A stretch of 64,000 bases of DNA from Ramlibacter pallidus. GTDB taxonomy: Bacteria; Pseudomonadota; Gammaproteobacteria; Burkholderiales; Burkholderiaceae_C. The translations under genes and the position numbers were made by a program. The stretch lies in the NCBI RefSeq assembly GCF_015070875.1, contig NZ_JADDIV010000006.1, forward strand, positions 124,001-188,000, written 5' to 3'. Shown here one piece after another: positions 39,101-46,030 of the stretch. Each line of letters opens with the position of its first letter. Positions within the stretch are counted from its first letter, which is position 1. The notes under the pieces were generated by a model. The model made no database searches and was not told the origin of the DNA. It worked only from the letters and a program-made list of their open reading frames with translations.

Positions 39101-40250
39101 GCTTGGCCTGCACCGTGCTGCCCTGCACCGTCCAGGCGCCGGTCGCCTGCACCGTGAGGTCGCGGCCGGCGTCGCGCACACCCTGCGCGTCGGTGAGGGT
39201 CGTGCTCTCGATGCGCAGGTCCCGGCCAGCGCCCGTGCGGCCGCCGGCCAGCGTGGTCGCGCCGGCGCTCTGCAGCGTCGTGTCGTTGCCGGCATAGACG
39301 GTGGCCGCGTCCAGCTCCACCTGCGCGGCCTTCAGCGTGACATCGCGCACCGCGGTGGCCGCATTGCCCTTGAAGGTGATCTTGCCGTTCACGTCCATGG
39401 ACACGTCGCTCACCGACGCAGCCACCGTGCCCATCGCGCGCACGCCCACGCCCGCCTCGGTGCCACGCAGCCAGATGCGGCCGGCGTACATGCCGCCCAG
39501 CTCCGACGAGTCCAGCGCAAAGGCCGGCGCCGGCTCGCCCGCCGCGGTCGCGAGCGGCGTCGCGGCGAGCGTCGCGTAGTCGACCTGGTTGCGGCCCAGG
39601 ACGAAGGAGAGGTCGTTCGCGTTGACACGGCCGTTGAGCACCGTGGCGCGCGTGATGATGTCGAAGAAGTCGACGCCGGTGGCGTTCAGGCCGCCGGGGC
39701 CGACCAGCAGGTCGCCGCCGTTCACGGTGAAGCCGCTGATCGCGCCGTTGGACAGCACCGGCGCGCCGGTGGCCAGCGTCGCGCGCGGGAAGTTGATGAA
39801 GCCGCAGCCGTCGCAGGTGATGCCGTTCGGGTTGGCCAGGATGTACGCCGCCCGTCCCCCCAGCAGTTCCTGCGTGCCCTTCAGGATCGAGCGGTTGCCG
39901 CTGGTCACCTCGTTCAGGATCAGCCGGGCCTCGCCTCCGGCCAGGTGCGGGTTCGCCACCACGGCGCCGCCGATGTTCGAGATCGCGTTGATGCTCGAGT
40001 TGTTGATCACCAGCCCCTTGGGGTCGACGTTGAAGGTGGTGAACTTGTTGTGCGAGAGGCCGCCGGCGTTCGGCGCGGCGATGTTCTGCACCGCCGTCCC
40101 GTTGAGGGACTGCGTGAGCGCGGAGCGGTTCGCCGCGGCGGCGGCAGGGTCGACCACCTGCTGCGCGTGGCTGACGTGGATGACGGGGATCATCCCGAGG
40201 CAGGCCCCGGTGAAAGCGCCCTTGAGGGTGGCCTTGGCGATGACTTTCAT
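30177..40250 (-). CDS. Giant TpsA adhesin (filamentous haemagglutinin-like) with coiled-coil C-terminal region
   Basis: A 3357-residue exoprotein of a two-partner secretion system. Residues 1-29 are a signal peptide (FTGACLGMIPVIHVSHA). Residues ~31-280 are the TPS domain, with NNSSINAISNIGG, ILNEVTSG and the NPNGITCDGCGF motif near 140. Beta-helix haemagglutinin repeats follow. A segment near 900-1060 has two Cys pairs, then a Pro-rich hinge (~1093-1127), a WMVETVVNGKKVLVPQLYL module typical of FHA/CdiA proteins, and a second repeat block to ~2280. Residues ~2285-3140 are a Lys/Ala/Asp/Glu-rich coiled-coil region. The last ~215 residues form an unrecognised domain. No VENN motif or known toxin is seen. 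It follows its TpsB partner after 37 bases. Confidence 0.92.
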   Translation of the reverse strand: MKVIAKATLKGAFTGACLGMIPVIHVSHAQQVVDPAAAAANRSALTQSLNGTAVQNIAAPNAGGLSHNKFTTFNVDPKGLVINNSSINAISNIGGAVVANPHLAGGEARLILNEVTSGNRSILKGTQELLGGRAAYILANPNGITCDGCGFINFPRATLATGAPVLSNGAISGFTVNGGDLLVGPGGLNATGVDFFDIITRATVLNGRVNANDLSFVLGRNQVDYATLAATPLATAAGEPAPAFALDSSELGGMYAGRIWLRGTEAGVGVRAMGTVAASVSDVSMDVNGKITFKGNAATAVRDVTLKAAQVELDAATVYAGNDTTLQSAGATTLAGGRTGAGRDLRIESTTLTDAQGVRDAGRDLTVQATGAWTVQGSTVQAKRHLTAAADSVALQAGARVMGEADGTDADGSGLGRTRVTATQGVTLQDSALFGGNTVEVAAASLSVDAASNDNGTQGIRGGSDVTVTADSVDNAGLVASDAALTVEAGTVTNRATGLVQGASTAITAGTITNAGDLASLGGLALRTNALTNQTGGAILANGTLDVQGHGAASTSLTNEAGAEVKARVLSVQLDAVANSGQLYGQDSLAITADTLTNHTGASIATPGSLTLQQAGPGGTLANSGTVEGRTLSVTYASVDNAGSGRLFGDDAATLVVSSLTNAGTVASDGVLALNQNGTRGASLANTGTIAGAQLGVYFDTITNDGRLYGASALLAGASILTNRRVIESGGTMGLQVRSLANMSTAAAAADIYAVGDLSITDNHTLANTSATGKVASIVSRDGSLLIDSRSGDAATQSVTNSGGLLFSGQNLTAFVSRQYINQSWVGMRAYTFSNLGNMLLGAPDSTTLLGSAQAVTVRNVDSDIEARTGDIQVNASFLENTTTDSAPVKQEVHVGRRSSGSFEYDGNLDGLGAMVEVYSNCGTFADHFDEGRIGHRCTAGVDMYEEQFTGGPNLAPRAKLIAGRDLTLYIENQALNYISLMSAGRDVNVNGAPGATFENKAEKLRYRESAYVVSYEDGGVESNPGVNCDGDRCFYGYVDGPGPDDALWHKKRFDNISLATDPFYYKQGIASTVQAVGAINIHITDVVNNSTGDRKPNSAPIPSPTPPSTPAAGSPMTPGAVGAQPLGTATLGGIATLGSSPFFVPAASPSSPYLFETNPRLMSLEGLYGSDLLLKSLGLDPTKYMRVGDPYFEQQLLRQQLLAAAGQLFIADGLASENDQFKLLMANAASVSGDLKLRVGVALTAEQLANLKKDIVWMVETVVNGKKVLVPQLYLSDATKAKLADGARFVASNINIKTEGAITNTGAFVASNNITIDAGTTFTNRMGTLVAANGLSIAATGDILNQSGTLRGGNVALESRTGSVVNETLTRDEVVRGAHGQGLTTVVGQTATIESTGNLQIKAAQDITSKGGQVAAGGDAKLEAGRDITFTGIERKSLESSVTNTSQGGYDTTERSSTQRTQVQGSGLTVGGNLDASAKRDIKIEGSSVDVTGDGRLDAGRTLTITAQAETSSSRQDTQTDSWNTSSSEKTTIDRTTGKASTVNFGGSLTIKSGGDTNVVGSEIAVGKDLNVEGIGGNLNVTTFQESTTITSEKKSSSFFGGEAKADAGDNATQSKASAKGTLYNSSEETTRIDSTTHLRSGISVGGNLNAGEGAIKGDVNITGSNIATGGDLKLVAGGDINVLAADDSTTVTKTSKSTSLYVGAEASIDGAGAKLGVEHKESNGSATQTTAQVSGLSSGGNMTLKAGGDFTEQGTQVAAGGDIKVEAASIQSRAAKDTYTETGDSLSVDVSLGITAETGLGGVVGSFMNDKGKADFDMAAASESINGLSVPDAGSVKAELKISTTKTTSTASGSEARTSSFTSGGNVTFTAREGDATFAGTNVEAAKAIEVTAAKGSVNILAAESSDQASKTTTKADVTIGVSMDGTISGSGSGSKETDASSSTRQTAASFKAGTDLTIEAKKDVTLVGTNLAAGGTASIEAKEGKIDFQAARNTTSASSDSESANASFSANVSGKEGSIGGGGGTMSTRENSSTGVAGSISAGNVVLKSKGDITLEGTNIAARDNASIETQGKVDFKAVEDTYTRTAQGKSAQVDLEAGAKGGGAKVGASVTDESESSSTKRGGTLTASNLTIKAGDGIRLEGTAVDVKQDASIDAGKGKLVVESAVSTRTVRINNDSAEVGLKADVKSQNGQGSVKVESASENTNQVTNQNASIKVGGKADVKAAGGIDVKGTGVTGVDSVIKAGTLDTHGAAVTVEQRQDVNESTKSNTSVSVGVIVPSKKARKEVTDTVQKAKDSKVGTALQNKTEDTKARLGLQTKDEATENKRQNNVAYADRKATEAERRISSDQSKKDQKASYDQQKADDRAAAERDKALKAIDKTAGAPAQDAAKAKIQSEFEAKKQANAETADATKQQNAVAALDARNQYADKTLGRKEAAETKAAESQGRHADDNAKVQVALATKTADEAKEIDARQKQIDRKGEVNAEKAARVVELKADADKAKADNDARKARLEADKTAQEASKAKVDKVLEQQKKDDADIDKQAGLTDAQKADKKAENAKKAQEKVAEARKELEDAREASAKAEADKLQEAVTAREKARADAEQARQETLAKAERDRLGLQPTQDVKDALAKADKARNEKVADLDKKRDDALKDQDKKRDDAVGDARKKRDAELARIAKDTKMTAKDKAAARKKAEQDFAAAETKAKEAHAAEKGKLDAEHDKGVEQADKDQAADADVKAARQKMERDLDQQRDDRLAQAGKEAKVRKELADLDEARRKALAEKAEARAKKDEAVQADDSLSAQDKADKLKANAEEQARDLETVAADHAKKQEATKAARDDEARKAEEAAIDPKLPAADKDAAKKKIADKYDALKKDREKVRDEQVAAAAEAKKQAVEDAKVERDQRVAEAQAAKAYQDAADALEKTKSTREKASEDRKDRELANISTTLPEENKKSERARIEKEAALRKNDLQARHDADVAKAAADRDEKVAQADSERAKAAADLAKQRETEAANKLPATEKAARLTEIAQQHTDAKAKADSTFTAQKKDIEARRDEQLATAERTRRDADIDADTALTAREKQQKKAESEKTFLAAQKAAQAKRDEAKTELARLMTPEEKAAADALAAKAEKEGARVKNPYAFSVKAKYYGNKVRRWKEVVTAFGIDVSTAPPPVQDEEEKQATLRSLLPLAKQFQAQDQVVALRLLQDPAVQAATAIAAAVDAMREEARDAMLKAYTQAETGKPLGVLTVADQRRILDREGIELPAHLPSAEVTRQFRAHLDAAAAALQPTPSQKAEILQGLGVAVPSGKTAEQVYAETMGKGREKAQAQMAGMGLGAAKVRELSGMMER

Positions 40251-40287
40251 GACACGACTCCTTGCGCCCCGCGGGCGCGCCTGATCT

Positions 40288-42033
40288 TCAGAATCCGAGG
40301 GTCACGCGCGCGTACAGCGCGTGGTTTTCGACGTTGCCGCGCTGCTTCAGCACGGACGGGGTGTGCACGGGTGCGCCGTAGCCGACGTCGAAGCCGAGGC
40401 GGCCGCCGACGCCGCGCAGGCCGAGCACCATGCCGGCCAGCGTGCCGCCGGCCTGGCCGGCGCGGCCGGAGATGTGGCCGACGTCCACGCCGAGGTACGG
40501 CTGCAGCCGGCCGAACCAGCGCGCCACGCCCGCATCCTGCGACGCGGGGAGCAGCACGCTGAGGTCGTTGCGCCAGTACACGCCGCGGTCGCCGGACAGG
40601 GAGCTGCCGTCGAAGCCGCGCACCGTGTAGAGGCCGCCGACCGAGATCTGCTCCGAGCCGTAGAGGTAATCGCGGCTGGTCTGGCCCTGCAGCGTGCTGG
40701 ACCAGTTGGCATCGAGGTCCGCCACCTTGAACGGGCGGCCATACGAGACCGAGCCCTGGAAGCGCAGCCAGCGGGTGGTGGGGATCGTCCCGGTGCCGGC
40801 GCCGGGCAGTTCCTCGACGCCGAACAGCGACAGGCCCTTGGAGACGCCGCCGTCGATGGTCCAGAAACCGCCGCCCGCGAAGAAGACCGAGGTCAGGCCG
40901 ACCTGCACGTCGGTCAGCTTCGGGCTGCCGGTGGTCAGCAGCGAGCCTTCGATGTAGTTGCGCGAATCCTTGTGGGTGAGGCCGACGTTCAGCGTGAGCT
41001 TGCTGGTCTGCCCGCGCAGCAGGACACGCTGCACGCCCAGGTTGTAGGTGTCCGTCTCGCCGGTGCTGTTGAAGCGCTGCGTCGCGGACGCCACCACGCT
41101 GTTGTACCGGCTGTTGCTGGCCGAGGCGAGGAAGTTCCAGTAGCCGTACGGGAAGTTCACGCTCAGGAGCGAGCTTTCGGAAAGCCGCGAGCCGGGGTGC
41201 GCATCGGTGTTGCGCGAGAGCGAGACGAACCAGGCGTCGTTGAGTCCCAGCGGGTTGTCGAGGCTGAGGGTGCCGGTCGCGCGGATGTCGCCGGTCGAAG
41301 GCGAGCCGTAGTTGTCGAAGGTGAGGCTGCCGCTCACCCACGAGCCCGGCTGGTTGGTGATGACGATGTTCGTCAGCCCCGGGTCGGTGCTGGGCTGCAG
41401 CTCCATCGCCGCGTTGTTGGATCGCAGGCGGTTGATCTGGTCCAGCCCCTGCTCGATGTCGCGGATGTTCAGGACGCGCCCGCGCAGGCCGGGAAAGGCG
41501 GAGGCGAGGTGCACGCGCGACGCCGGGTCCTCGAGGCGCAGTTCACCGACCTTGCCTTCGAGCACCAGCAGCCGCAGCGTGCCCTGGCCCAGGTCCTGCT
41601 GCGGGATGTAGACCCGCGTCGTGACCAGGCCGAGCTCGATGTAGCGGTTGGTGATCAGCCGCATCAGCTCGCCGATCTCCTTCAGGCCCACGCACTGGCC
41701 GATGAAGGGGGCGGTGAGCTGTGCCTGCTCCTGCGCGCCGAGGCGGTCGGCGCCTTCCAGGCGGATCGCGTTCACGACCGAACACGGGCCGGGCACGGTG
41801 CCGTCGGTGCCGGAAGGCGCGAGCCCCGGGTCGACGCCGCCCGGCGGCCGGCGCGCGGGGTCCTGCCGCCGCAGTTGCTCCTGCAGTCGCTGCTGTTCCT
41901 GCTGCTGGATGCTTTCCTGCTGCCGCTGGATGTCCTGCAGTTGCTGCGGCGAGGGCTGTGCCCTGGCGGCGGGCGCGCAAGCCATGGCCGCGACGAGCGC
42001 AAGCGCGCTCCATGCACCCCCCAACGGGTGCAT
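40288..42033 (-). CDS. TpsB outer-membrane transporter (ShlB/FhaC/HecB family)
   Basis: An outer-membrane pore of about 581 residues that recognises the TPS domain of its partner and secretes it. A signal peptide (WSALALVAAMACAPAARAQ) precedes a Gln-rich helix typical of FhaC helix H1 (QQESIQQQEQQRLQEQL). Two POTRA domains (~90-240) follow, with RLEGADRL and LNIRDIEQGLDQINRL, then a 16-strand barrel with the conserved loop-6 motif TVRGFDG and a C-terminal Phe. The ATG at 42033, with GGAG six bases upstream, is preferred; another in-frame ATG at 42051 would add six residues. It is transcribed ahead of tpsA as an operon. Confidence 0.93.
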   Translation of the reverse strand: MHPLGGAWSALALVAAMACAPAARAQPSPQQLQDIQRQQESIQQQEQQRLQEQLRRQDPARRPPGGVDPGLAPSGTDGTVPGPCSVVNAIRLEGADRLGAQEQAQLTAPFIGQCVGLKEIGELMRLITNRYIELGLVTTRVYIPQQDLGQGTLRLLVLEGKVGELRLEDPASRVHLASAFPGLRGRVLNIRDIEQGLDQINRLRSNNAAMELQPSTDPGLTNIVITNQPGSWVSGSLTFDNYGSPSTGDIRATGTLSLDNPLGLNDAWFVSLSRNTDAHPGSRLSESSLLSVNFPYGYWNFLASASNSRYNSVVASATQRFNSTGETDTYNLGVQRVLLRGQTSKLTLNVGLTHKDSRNYIEGSLLTTGSPKLTDVQVGLTSVFFAGGGFWTIDGGVSKGLSLFGVEELPGAGTGTIPTTRWLRFQGSVSYGRPFKVADLDANWSSTLQGQTSRDYLYGSEQISVGGLYTVRGFDGSSLSGDRGVYWRNDLSVLLPASQDAGVARWFGRLQPYLGVDVGHISGRAGQAGGTLAGMVLGLRGVGGRLGFDVGYGAPVHTPSVLKQRGNVENHALYARVTLGF

Positions 42034-42080
42034 CCCCTTCTCCAACCCCATGTTCTGGTCCCCAGGATTCGTTGCGCGCG

Positions 42081-42109
42081 ATCATAGGCAAGCGTGGCGC
42101 GCGCGTCTG
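42081..42109 (-). promoter_or_regulatory. Candidate promoter of the tpsB-tpsA operon
   Basis: On the minus strand a good -10 hexamer TATGAT lies 17 bases from a weak -35 (CAGACG), 48 bases before the tpsB start. The weak -35 suggests that an activator may be needed. Confidence 0.35.
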
Positions 42110-42225
42110 TCACCCGTAGTGATGACGGTCCGACCGCCCGTCGACGATCGCCGCCGCTGGAATCCGCGCGCCTTGACAGGGGGTCGCCGGCCCCGCCTTC
42201 GAACGCTCCGGCCACGAGGGCAGAT

Positions 42226-42260
42226 GAAAAAAGGCCGTCCGGTGGGGACCGGACGGCCTT
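42226..42260 (-). terminator. Rho-independent terminator after ssrA
   Basis: The stem AAGGCCGTCCGG with its complement (42231-42260) is followed on the minus strand by six T residues. It lies six bases past the tmRNA 3' end and also separates ssrA from the tpsB promoter region. Confidence 0.88.
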
Positions 42261-42266
42261 CATGTT

Positions 42267-42640
42267 TGGTGGAGCTGGCGGGAATTGAACCCGCGTCCGC
42301 AAGCCTTCAACGAACAGTTCTACATGCTTAGCGATCTGTTTTGTTTCTCGCCGCCCCCGTCGCGCAGTCGCACGCTACGGAAGCCGCCAGCACCCTATTT
42401 TCTCGCCCCGCACCAAGGTACCCGATGCGGAGCCAGCCAATGTAGATTACCTTGCAGTCAGGACCTTACGACCCTGGCCCGGCCCATCGGCCAACCGTTG
42501 CAAGGCTCACGCGCGATTAAGCGGCGAGGGCGAAACGTTCGTCGTTCGCAGTTGGTTTGTTTCAGCTGGATTAACGAGGGAACTGAGCCTCGACATGCCC
42601 TGCTGCGTCTCCGAACCCACGTCGAAACCGGTGCAGCCCC
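42267..42640 (-). ncRNA. ssrA: Transfer-messenger RNA (tmRNA, ssrA)
   Basis: The minus strand carries a complete one-piece tmRNA of about 374 bases. The 5' end starts GGGGCTGCACCGGTTTCGAC. The 3' end is a T-arm with GGGTTCAATTCCC and an encoded CCA. The tag frame reads GCG then codons for ANDERFALAA and a TAA stop (sequence near 42510-42545), which matches Burkholderiales tags. With SmpB it rescues ribosomes stalled on broken mRNAs and marks the products for proteolysis. Confidence 0.96.
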
Positions 42641-42731
42641 AGGAAGACGTAGTTTAAGGCAACCGGCGGAGTTTCAAGGGCCCGGCCCGGATTCGCCGCA
42701 TTGCGCCCGGGGGCAGCGGATTCGCGCCTCT

Positions 42732-43856
42732 TCAGAACGCCCCGGCCACCTTCCCGATCACCCCGGCCTGTTCATGCTCCAGGCCCAGCCACATCGGCAG
42801 CCGGACCAGCCTGTCCGCCATCTCTTCCGTGACAGGCAGCTTTCCGGCCGACCGGCCCACCTTCTGCCCGAGCGGCGTGCCATGCAGGGGCACGTAGTGG
42901 AAGACGCACTGGATTCCCTCGTGCCGCAGCGCCGCGATCAGCTCGGTGCGAGCCTGGAGGTCCGGCATCAGGAGGTAGTACATGTGGGCGTTGTGGGCGC
43001 AGTGGCCCGGCACCACGGGCCGGCGGACCTGCCCCGACCGCTCCGCCGCGGCGAAACCGTCGTGGTAGGTGTCCCACAGCGCGAGCCGGCGCTGCGTGAT
43101 CTCCCGGGCCTGCTCCATCTGCGCCCACAGGAAAGCCGACACCAGTTCGCTGGGCAGGTACGAAGAACCCACGTCCACCCAGGTGTACTTGTCGACCTGG
43201 CCCCGGAAGAACTGGGAACGGTTGGTACCCTTCTCGCGGATGATCTCGGCCCGCTCGGCATGCCGCGGGTCGTTCACCAGCAGCGCGCCCCCCTCCCCCG
43301 AGATGATGTTCTTCGTCTCGTGGAAGGAGAGTGCCGCCATGTGGCCCATGCTGCCCAGCGGGCGGCCCTTGTACGTGGACATCAGGCCCTGCGCGGCGTC
43401 CTCGATCACCAGCAGCCGGTGCCTCTGCGCGATGTCCAGGATGGGATCCATCTCGCACGCGACGCCGGCGTAGTGCACCGGCACGATGGCGCGCGTGCGC
43501 GGGGTGATGGCCGCCTCGATCAGCCGTTCGTCGATGTTCAGCGTGTCCGGCCGGATGTCGACGAAGACGGGGACGGCGCCGCGCAACACGAAGGCATTGG
43601 CCGTGGAGACGAAGGTGAACGAGGGCATGATCACCTCGTCGCCGGGCTGCAGGTCCGCCAGCAGCGCCGCCATCTCCAGCGCCGCCGTGCAGGAGTGCGT
43701 GAGCAGCGCCCTGTGGGAGCCCACGCACTGCTCCAGCCATGCCGAGCACCGTTTGGTGAACGCCCCGTCCCCCGACAGGTGCCCGGAGGCGTGCGCCTGC
43801 GCGATGTACTCGAGCTCCTTGCCGGTCATGTACGGCTTGTTGAACGGGACTTTCAT
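42732..43856 (-). CDS. WecE/RffA-like sugar aminotransferase (DegT/DnrJ/EryC1)
   Basis: A 374-residue PLP-dependent aminotransferase. The cofactor lysine is Lys182 in SFHETKNIISGEGGAL, a motif characteristic of dTDP-4-amino-4,6-dideoxygalactose transaminases (RffA/WecE, FdtB). Other family marks are FNKPYMTGKELEYI at the N-terminus, PSFTFVSTANAFV and IEDAAQG. The likely reaction is amination of dTDP-4-keto-6-deoxyglucose with glutamate. The start overlaps the stop of the GtrA-like gene (ATGA). A WecD-like acetyltransferase gene lies three genes upstream, which suggests synthesis of an N-acetylated 4-amino sugar. Confidence 0.9.
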   Translation of the reverse strand: MKVPFNKPYMTGKELEYIAQAHASGHLSGDGAFTKRCSAWLEQCVGSHRALLTHSCTAALEMAALLADLQPGDEVIMPSFTFVSTANAFVLRGAVPVFVDIRPDTLNIDERLIEAAITPRTRAIVPVHYAGVACEMDPILDIAQRHRLLVIEDAAQGLMSTYKGRPLGSMGHMAALSFHETKNIISGEGGALLVNDPRHAERAEIIREKGTNRSQFFRGQVDKYTWVDVGSSYLPSELVSAFLWAQMEQAREITQRRLALWDTYHDGFAAAERSGQVRRPVVPGHCAHNAHMYYLLMPDLQARTELIAALRHEGIQCVFHYVPLHGTPLGQKVGRSAGKLPVTEEMADRLVRLPMWLGLEHEQAGVIGKVAGAF

Positions 43857-44269
43857 GTGGGTTGCTCCGGAGGGGGATGCGCGGCCGCGGCGGGGAAGAC
43901 CCAGAACCTGTGCAGCAGGAACAGCAACACGGCGACCTGCACCATGGCTGCGGCCTGCACCGCCTGGTGCGGAAAGCCGAGGCGGTCCACGAAGACATGG
44001 AGGATGGCCAGCTGGACGAGGTAGCCCAGGGCATAGGACACGGCATACCGGGAAAAGGCCGGCGCGCCCGGCCCCCGGAAGGAGAAGGTCCACCGCTTGT
44101 TGAAGACGAACGTCTGGCACACGCCCACCGCGTAGAGGAGCGTCATCGCCAGCTTGGCGCCCATGCCGGCCGCGGTCAGCACCAGGTAGGCCGCGTAGAG
44201 CACGGCATTGGAAACCAGTCCCACGGTGGCGAATCGCGCGAACTGCCGGGGCCATCGCGCCGGCATCAT
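43853..44269 (-). CDS. GtrA-family membrane protein (probable Und-P-sugar flippase)
   Basis: A 138-residue protein with four hydrophobic spans. FARFATVGLVSNAVLYAAYL and TFVFNKRWTFSF are the diagnostic GtrA/DPMS-associated signature. Such proteins are thought to flip undecaprenyl-phosphate-linked monosaccharides for O-antigen or wall modification. It overlaps both neighbours by four bases (ATGA), tightly coupling it to the GtrB-like enzyme upstream and the aminotransferase downstream. Confidence 0.9.
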   Translation of the reverse strand: MMPARWPRQFARFATVGLVSNAVLYAAYLVLTAAGMGAKLAMTLLYAVGVCQTFVFNKRWTFSFRGPGAPAFSRYAVSYALGYLVQLAILHVFVDRLGFPHQAVQAAAMVQVAVLLFLLHRFWVFPAAAAHPPPEQPT

Positions 44270-45195
44270 TCGCGCCGCGTGCTCTCGAGCAGCGTATAGG
44301 GCGGACGCTCCATGGAGCGGAAATGCATCCGCGCCAGGTACTCGCCGAAGATGCCGAGCGCGAACAGCTGGACGCCGGAGAAGATGGCGATGATCGATGC
44401 CAGGAAGGTGAAGCCGGGCACCGAACTGCCGTGGATGATGTACCGCCCCACCACGTACATGAGGATGGCGAAGCCGACGGCGCCGAACAGCACGCCCAGG
44501 ACGCTCGCGATCTGCAGCGGCAGGACGGAGAAGCCGGTGACCATGTTCACCGCATGCGTGAACAGCCGCCGCAGGCTGTATCCCGAATCGCCGACGGTGC
44601 GCTCGTCCTGCCGCACCCGCACCGCGGAGAAACGGGTGGTGCCCCACGTCAGCAGCACGTCGATGTTCACCGACGGGCTGCGGTAACCCGCGAAGGCGTC
44701 GCGCAGGTGCGTGCGGAACGCCCGGAACGCACTCACCTTGCTCGCGGATTCCACACCCATGCTCTGTTGCAGCGCGATCTTGGTCACGCGCGACGCCATG
44801 TTGCGCAAGAGCCCGTGCGCGCCCGCCTGCGGCGTGCCGTAGACGACGTCGTAGCCGTTCCCGAGTTCGGCCAGCAGGCGCGGCACTTCCTCGGGAGGGT
44901 TCTGCAGGTCGTCGTCGATCGTGACGATCAGTTCGCCACGGGCGGCCCGGATACCGCACAGCAGGGCGTTGTGCTGGCCATAGTTGCGGCCCAGGCGGAT
45001 GCCGACGACGCGCGGGTCCTGCGCGGCGAGGGCCTGGATGACCTGCCAGGAGCCGTCGCCTCCTCCGTCCTCCACCAGCACCATCTCGAAGGAGGGATGG
45101 ATCGGCTCGAGGACGGCCACGACGCGCCGATGCAGTTCCCGCAGCAGCTCCTGCGAACGGAATACCGGCACCACGATGGACAACGTCACAGACAT
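44266..45195 (-). CDS. GtrB/ArnC-like polyprenyl-phosphate glycosyltransferase
   Basis: A 309-residue GT2 enzyme. The catalytic domain shows LSIVVPVFRSQELLRELH, VLVEDGGGDGSW, RLGRNYGQHNALLCGI and VTIDDDLQNPPEE with the metal-binding DDD. Two C-terminal membrane helices (ASVLGVLFGAVGFAILMYVV and a later span) are typical of GtrB, ArnC and DPM1-like enzymes, which load a sugar on undecaprenyl phosphate. The ATG at 45195 has GGAGAG upstream. With the GtrA gene it forms the core of a glycan-modification cassette; the sugar may be the amino sugar made by its neighbours. Confidence 0.9.
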   Translation of the reverse strand: MSVTLSIVVPVFRSQELLRELHRRVVAVLEPIHPSFEMVLVEDGGGDGSWQVIQALAAQDPRVVGIRLGRNYGQHNALLCGIRAARGELIVTIDDDLQNPPEEVPRLLAELGNGYDVVYGTPQAGAHGLLRNMASRVTKIALQQSMGVESASKVSAFRAFRTHLRDAFAGYRSPSVNIDVLLTWGTTRFSAVRVRQDERTVGDSGYSLRRLFTHAVNMVTGFSVLPLQIASVLGVLFGAVGFAILMYVVGRYIIHGSSVPGFTFLASIIAIFSGVQLFALGIFGEYLARMHFRSMERPPYTLLESTRRE

Positions 45196-45271
45196 GAAGG
45201 ATTCTCTCCGTGCTGCCGATGCCGGCCCCACCTCCTGCTCGAGCATACCGCAAGGCCGGCCGGGATCCCGC

Positions 45272-45973
45272 TCACAGCCAGGCGTGGTGGACGTGCTCGA
45301 CCGCTTCGACCGTGAATCCGCATTTCTCGTAGAGGCTGCACGCGGGCGTGTTGTCCTGCTGCGTCACCACCTGGAGGTTGGCCAAGCCCCATGCGTGCGC
45401 CCGCGCCACGGCCGCGTCCACCAGCGCGGTGCCCACGCCACGGCCGCGGGAGGCGCGGTCCACGCCCAGGAGCGAGATGTCGGCGCGTCCCTTCTTCATG
45501 CCGAGGGCCAGGAATCCGTCCGCGTCCTTCCCCGCCTCGCCGAACACGAGCACCTCCCGCGCGAGTTCGCCCGCAAGCGAACGGTCCAGCCACGCCGCAT
45601 ACATCCGCTCGAAGCTGCCCGCCGGCATGCGCGGGTCGACCCGGAAGCGTGAGTACTGGCCGCTTTGCAGCGCCAGGGAGAGGAGATGGTCGGAAGGGGT
45701 CGTCGTCGCGGTCACCGCCGGGTGCGCCTGCCGCTGGCCGGATGCAGCGACGTAGGTGACTTTCCGATCCATGAGGAGCACACCGGCCGCCGCGAGCGCG
45801 TCGGCAGGGGCTTCGGGCGGGACCACCCAGTACACCAGGCGCAGCCCGCGCGCGGCGGCCTCCGCCAGGATGCGGGCGATGCCGTCTGCCGAGGTGTCTC
45901 GGGAATCGCAGCGGCCCACGCCGAAGCCGAAGAAGGCGCTGTCCCAAGCCAGCGTGACCAGTTCGTCGTCCAT
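45272..45973 (-). CDS. WecD-like GNAT acetyltransferase
   Basis: A 233-residue GNAT-fold protein. The N-terminal LAWDSAFFGFGVGRCD closely resembles the WDSxFFG motif of WecD, the dTDP-fucosamine N-acetyltransferase of enterobacterial common antigen synthesis. The C-terminal half has the acetyl-CoA-binding loop RASRGRGVGTALVDAA and a terminal NTPACSLYEKCGF. It probably acetylates the amino sugar made by the WecE-like enzyme in the same operon. The ATG at 45973 is used because the family motif begins within ten residues. Confidence 0.82.
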   Translation of the reverse strand: MDDELVTLAWDSAFFGFGVGRCDSRDTSADGIARILAEAAARGLRLVYWVVPPEAPADALAAAGVLLMDRKVTYVAASGQRQAHPAVTATTTPSDHLLSLALQSGQYSRFRVDPRMPAGSFERMYAAWLDRSLAGELAREVLVFGEAGKDADGFLALGMKKGRADISLLGVDRASRGRGVGTALVDAAVARAHAWGLANLQVVTQQDNTPACSLYEKCGFTVEAVEHVHHAWL

Positions 45974-46030
45974 GCAGGACGGATTCTGCCGGAGCGGTCC
46001 GGCGCCCGCGCCTGCAGGGAACACGAACCG

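Noticed and set aside
30390-40562. A very long open frame (about 3390 codons) on the plus strand, antisense to tpsA
   Set aside because: It mirrors tpsA codon for codon, as expected from high GC at third positions. The translation is Arg/Val/Gly/Leu-rich with no domains, and the minus-strand frame has clear TPS and haemagglutinin features.
42267-42300. ssrA 3' end as an integration site for a genomic island (tps locus or exopolysaccharide cluster)
   Set aside because: tmRNA genes are common island attachment sites, but I found no second copy of the 3'-end sequence in the window and no integrase gene.
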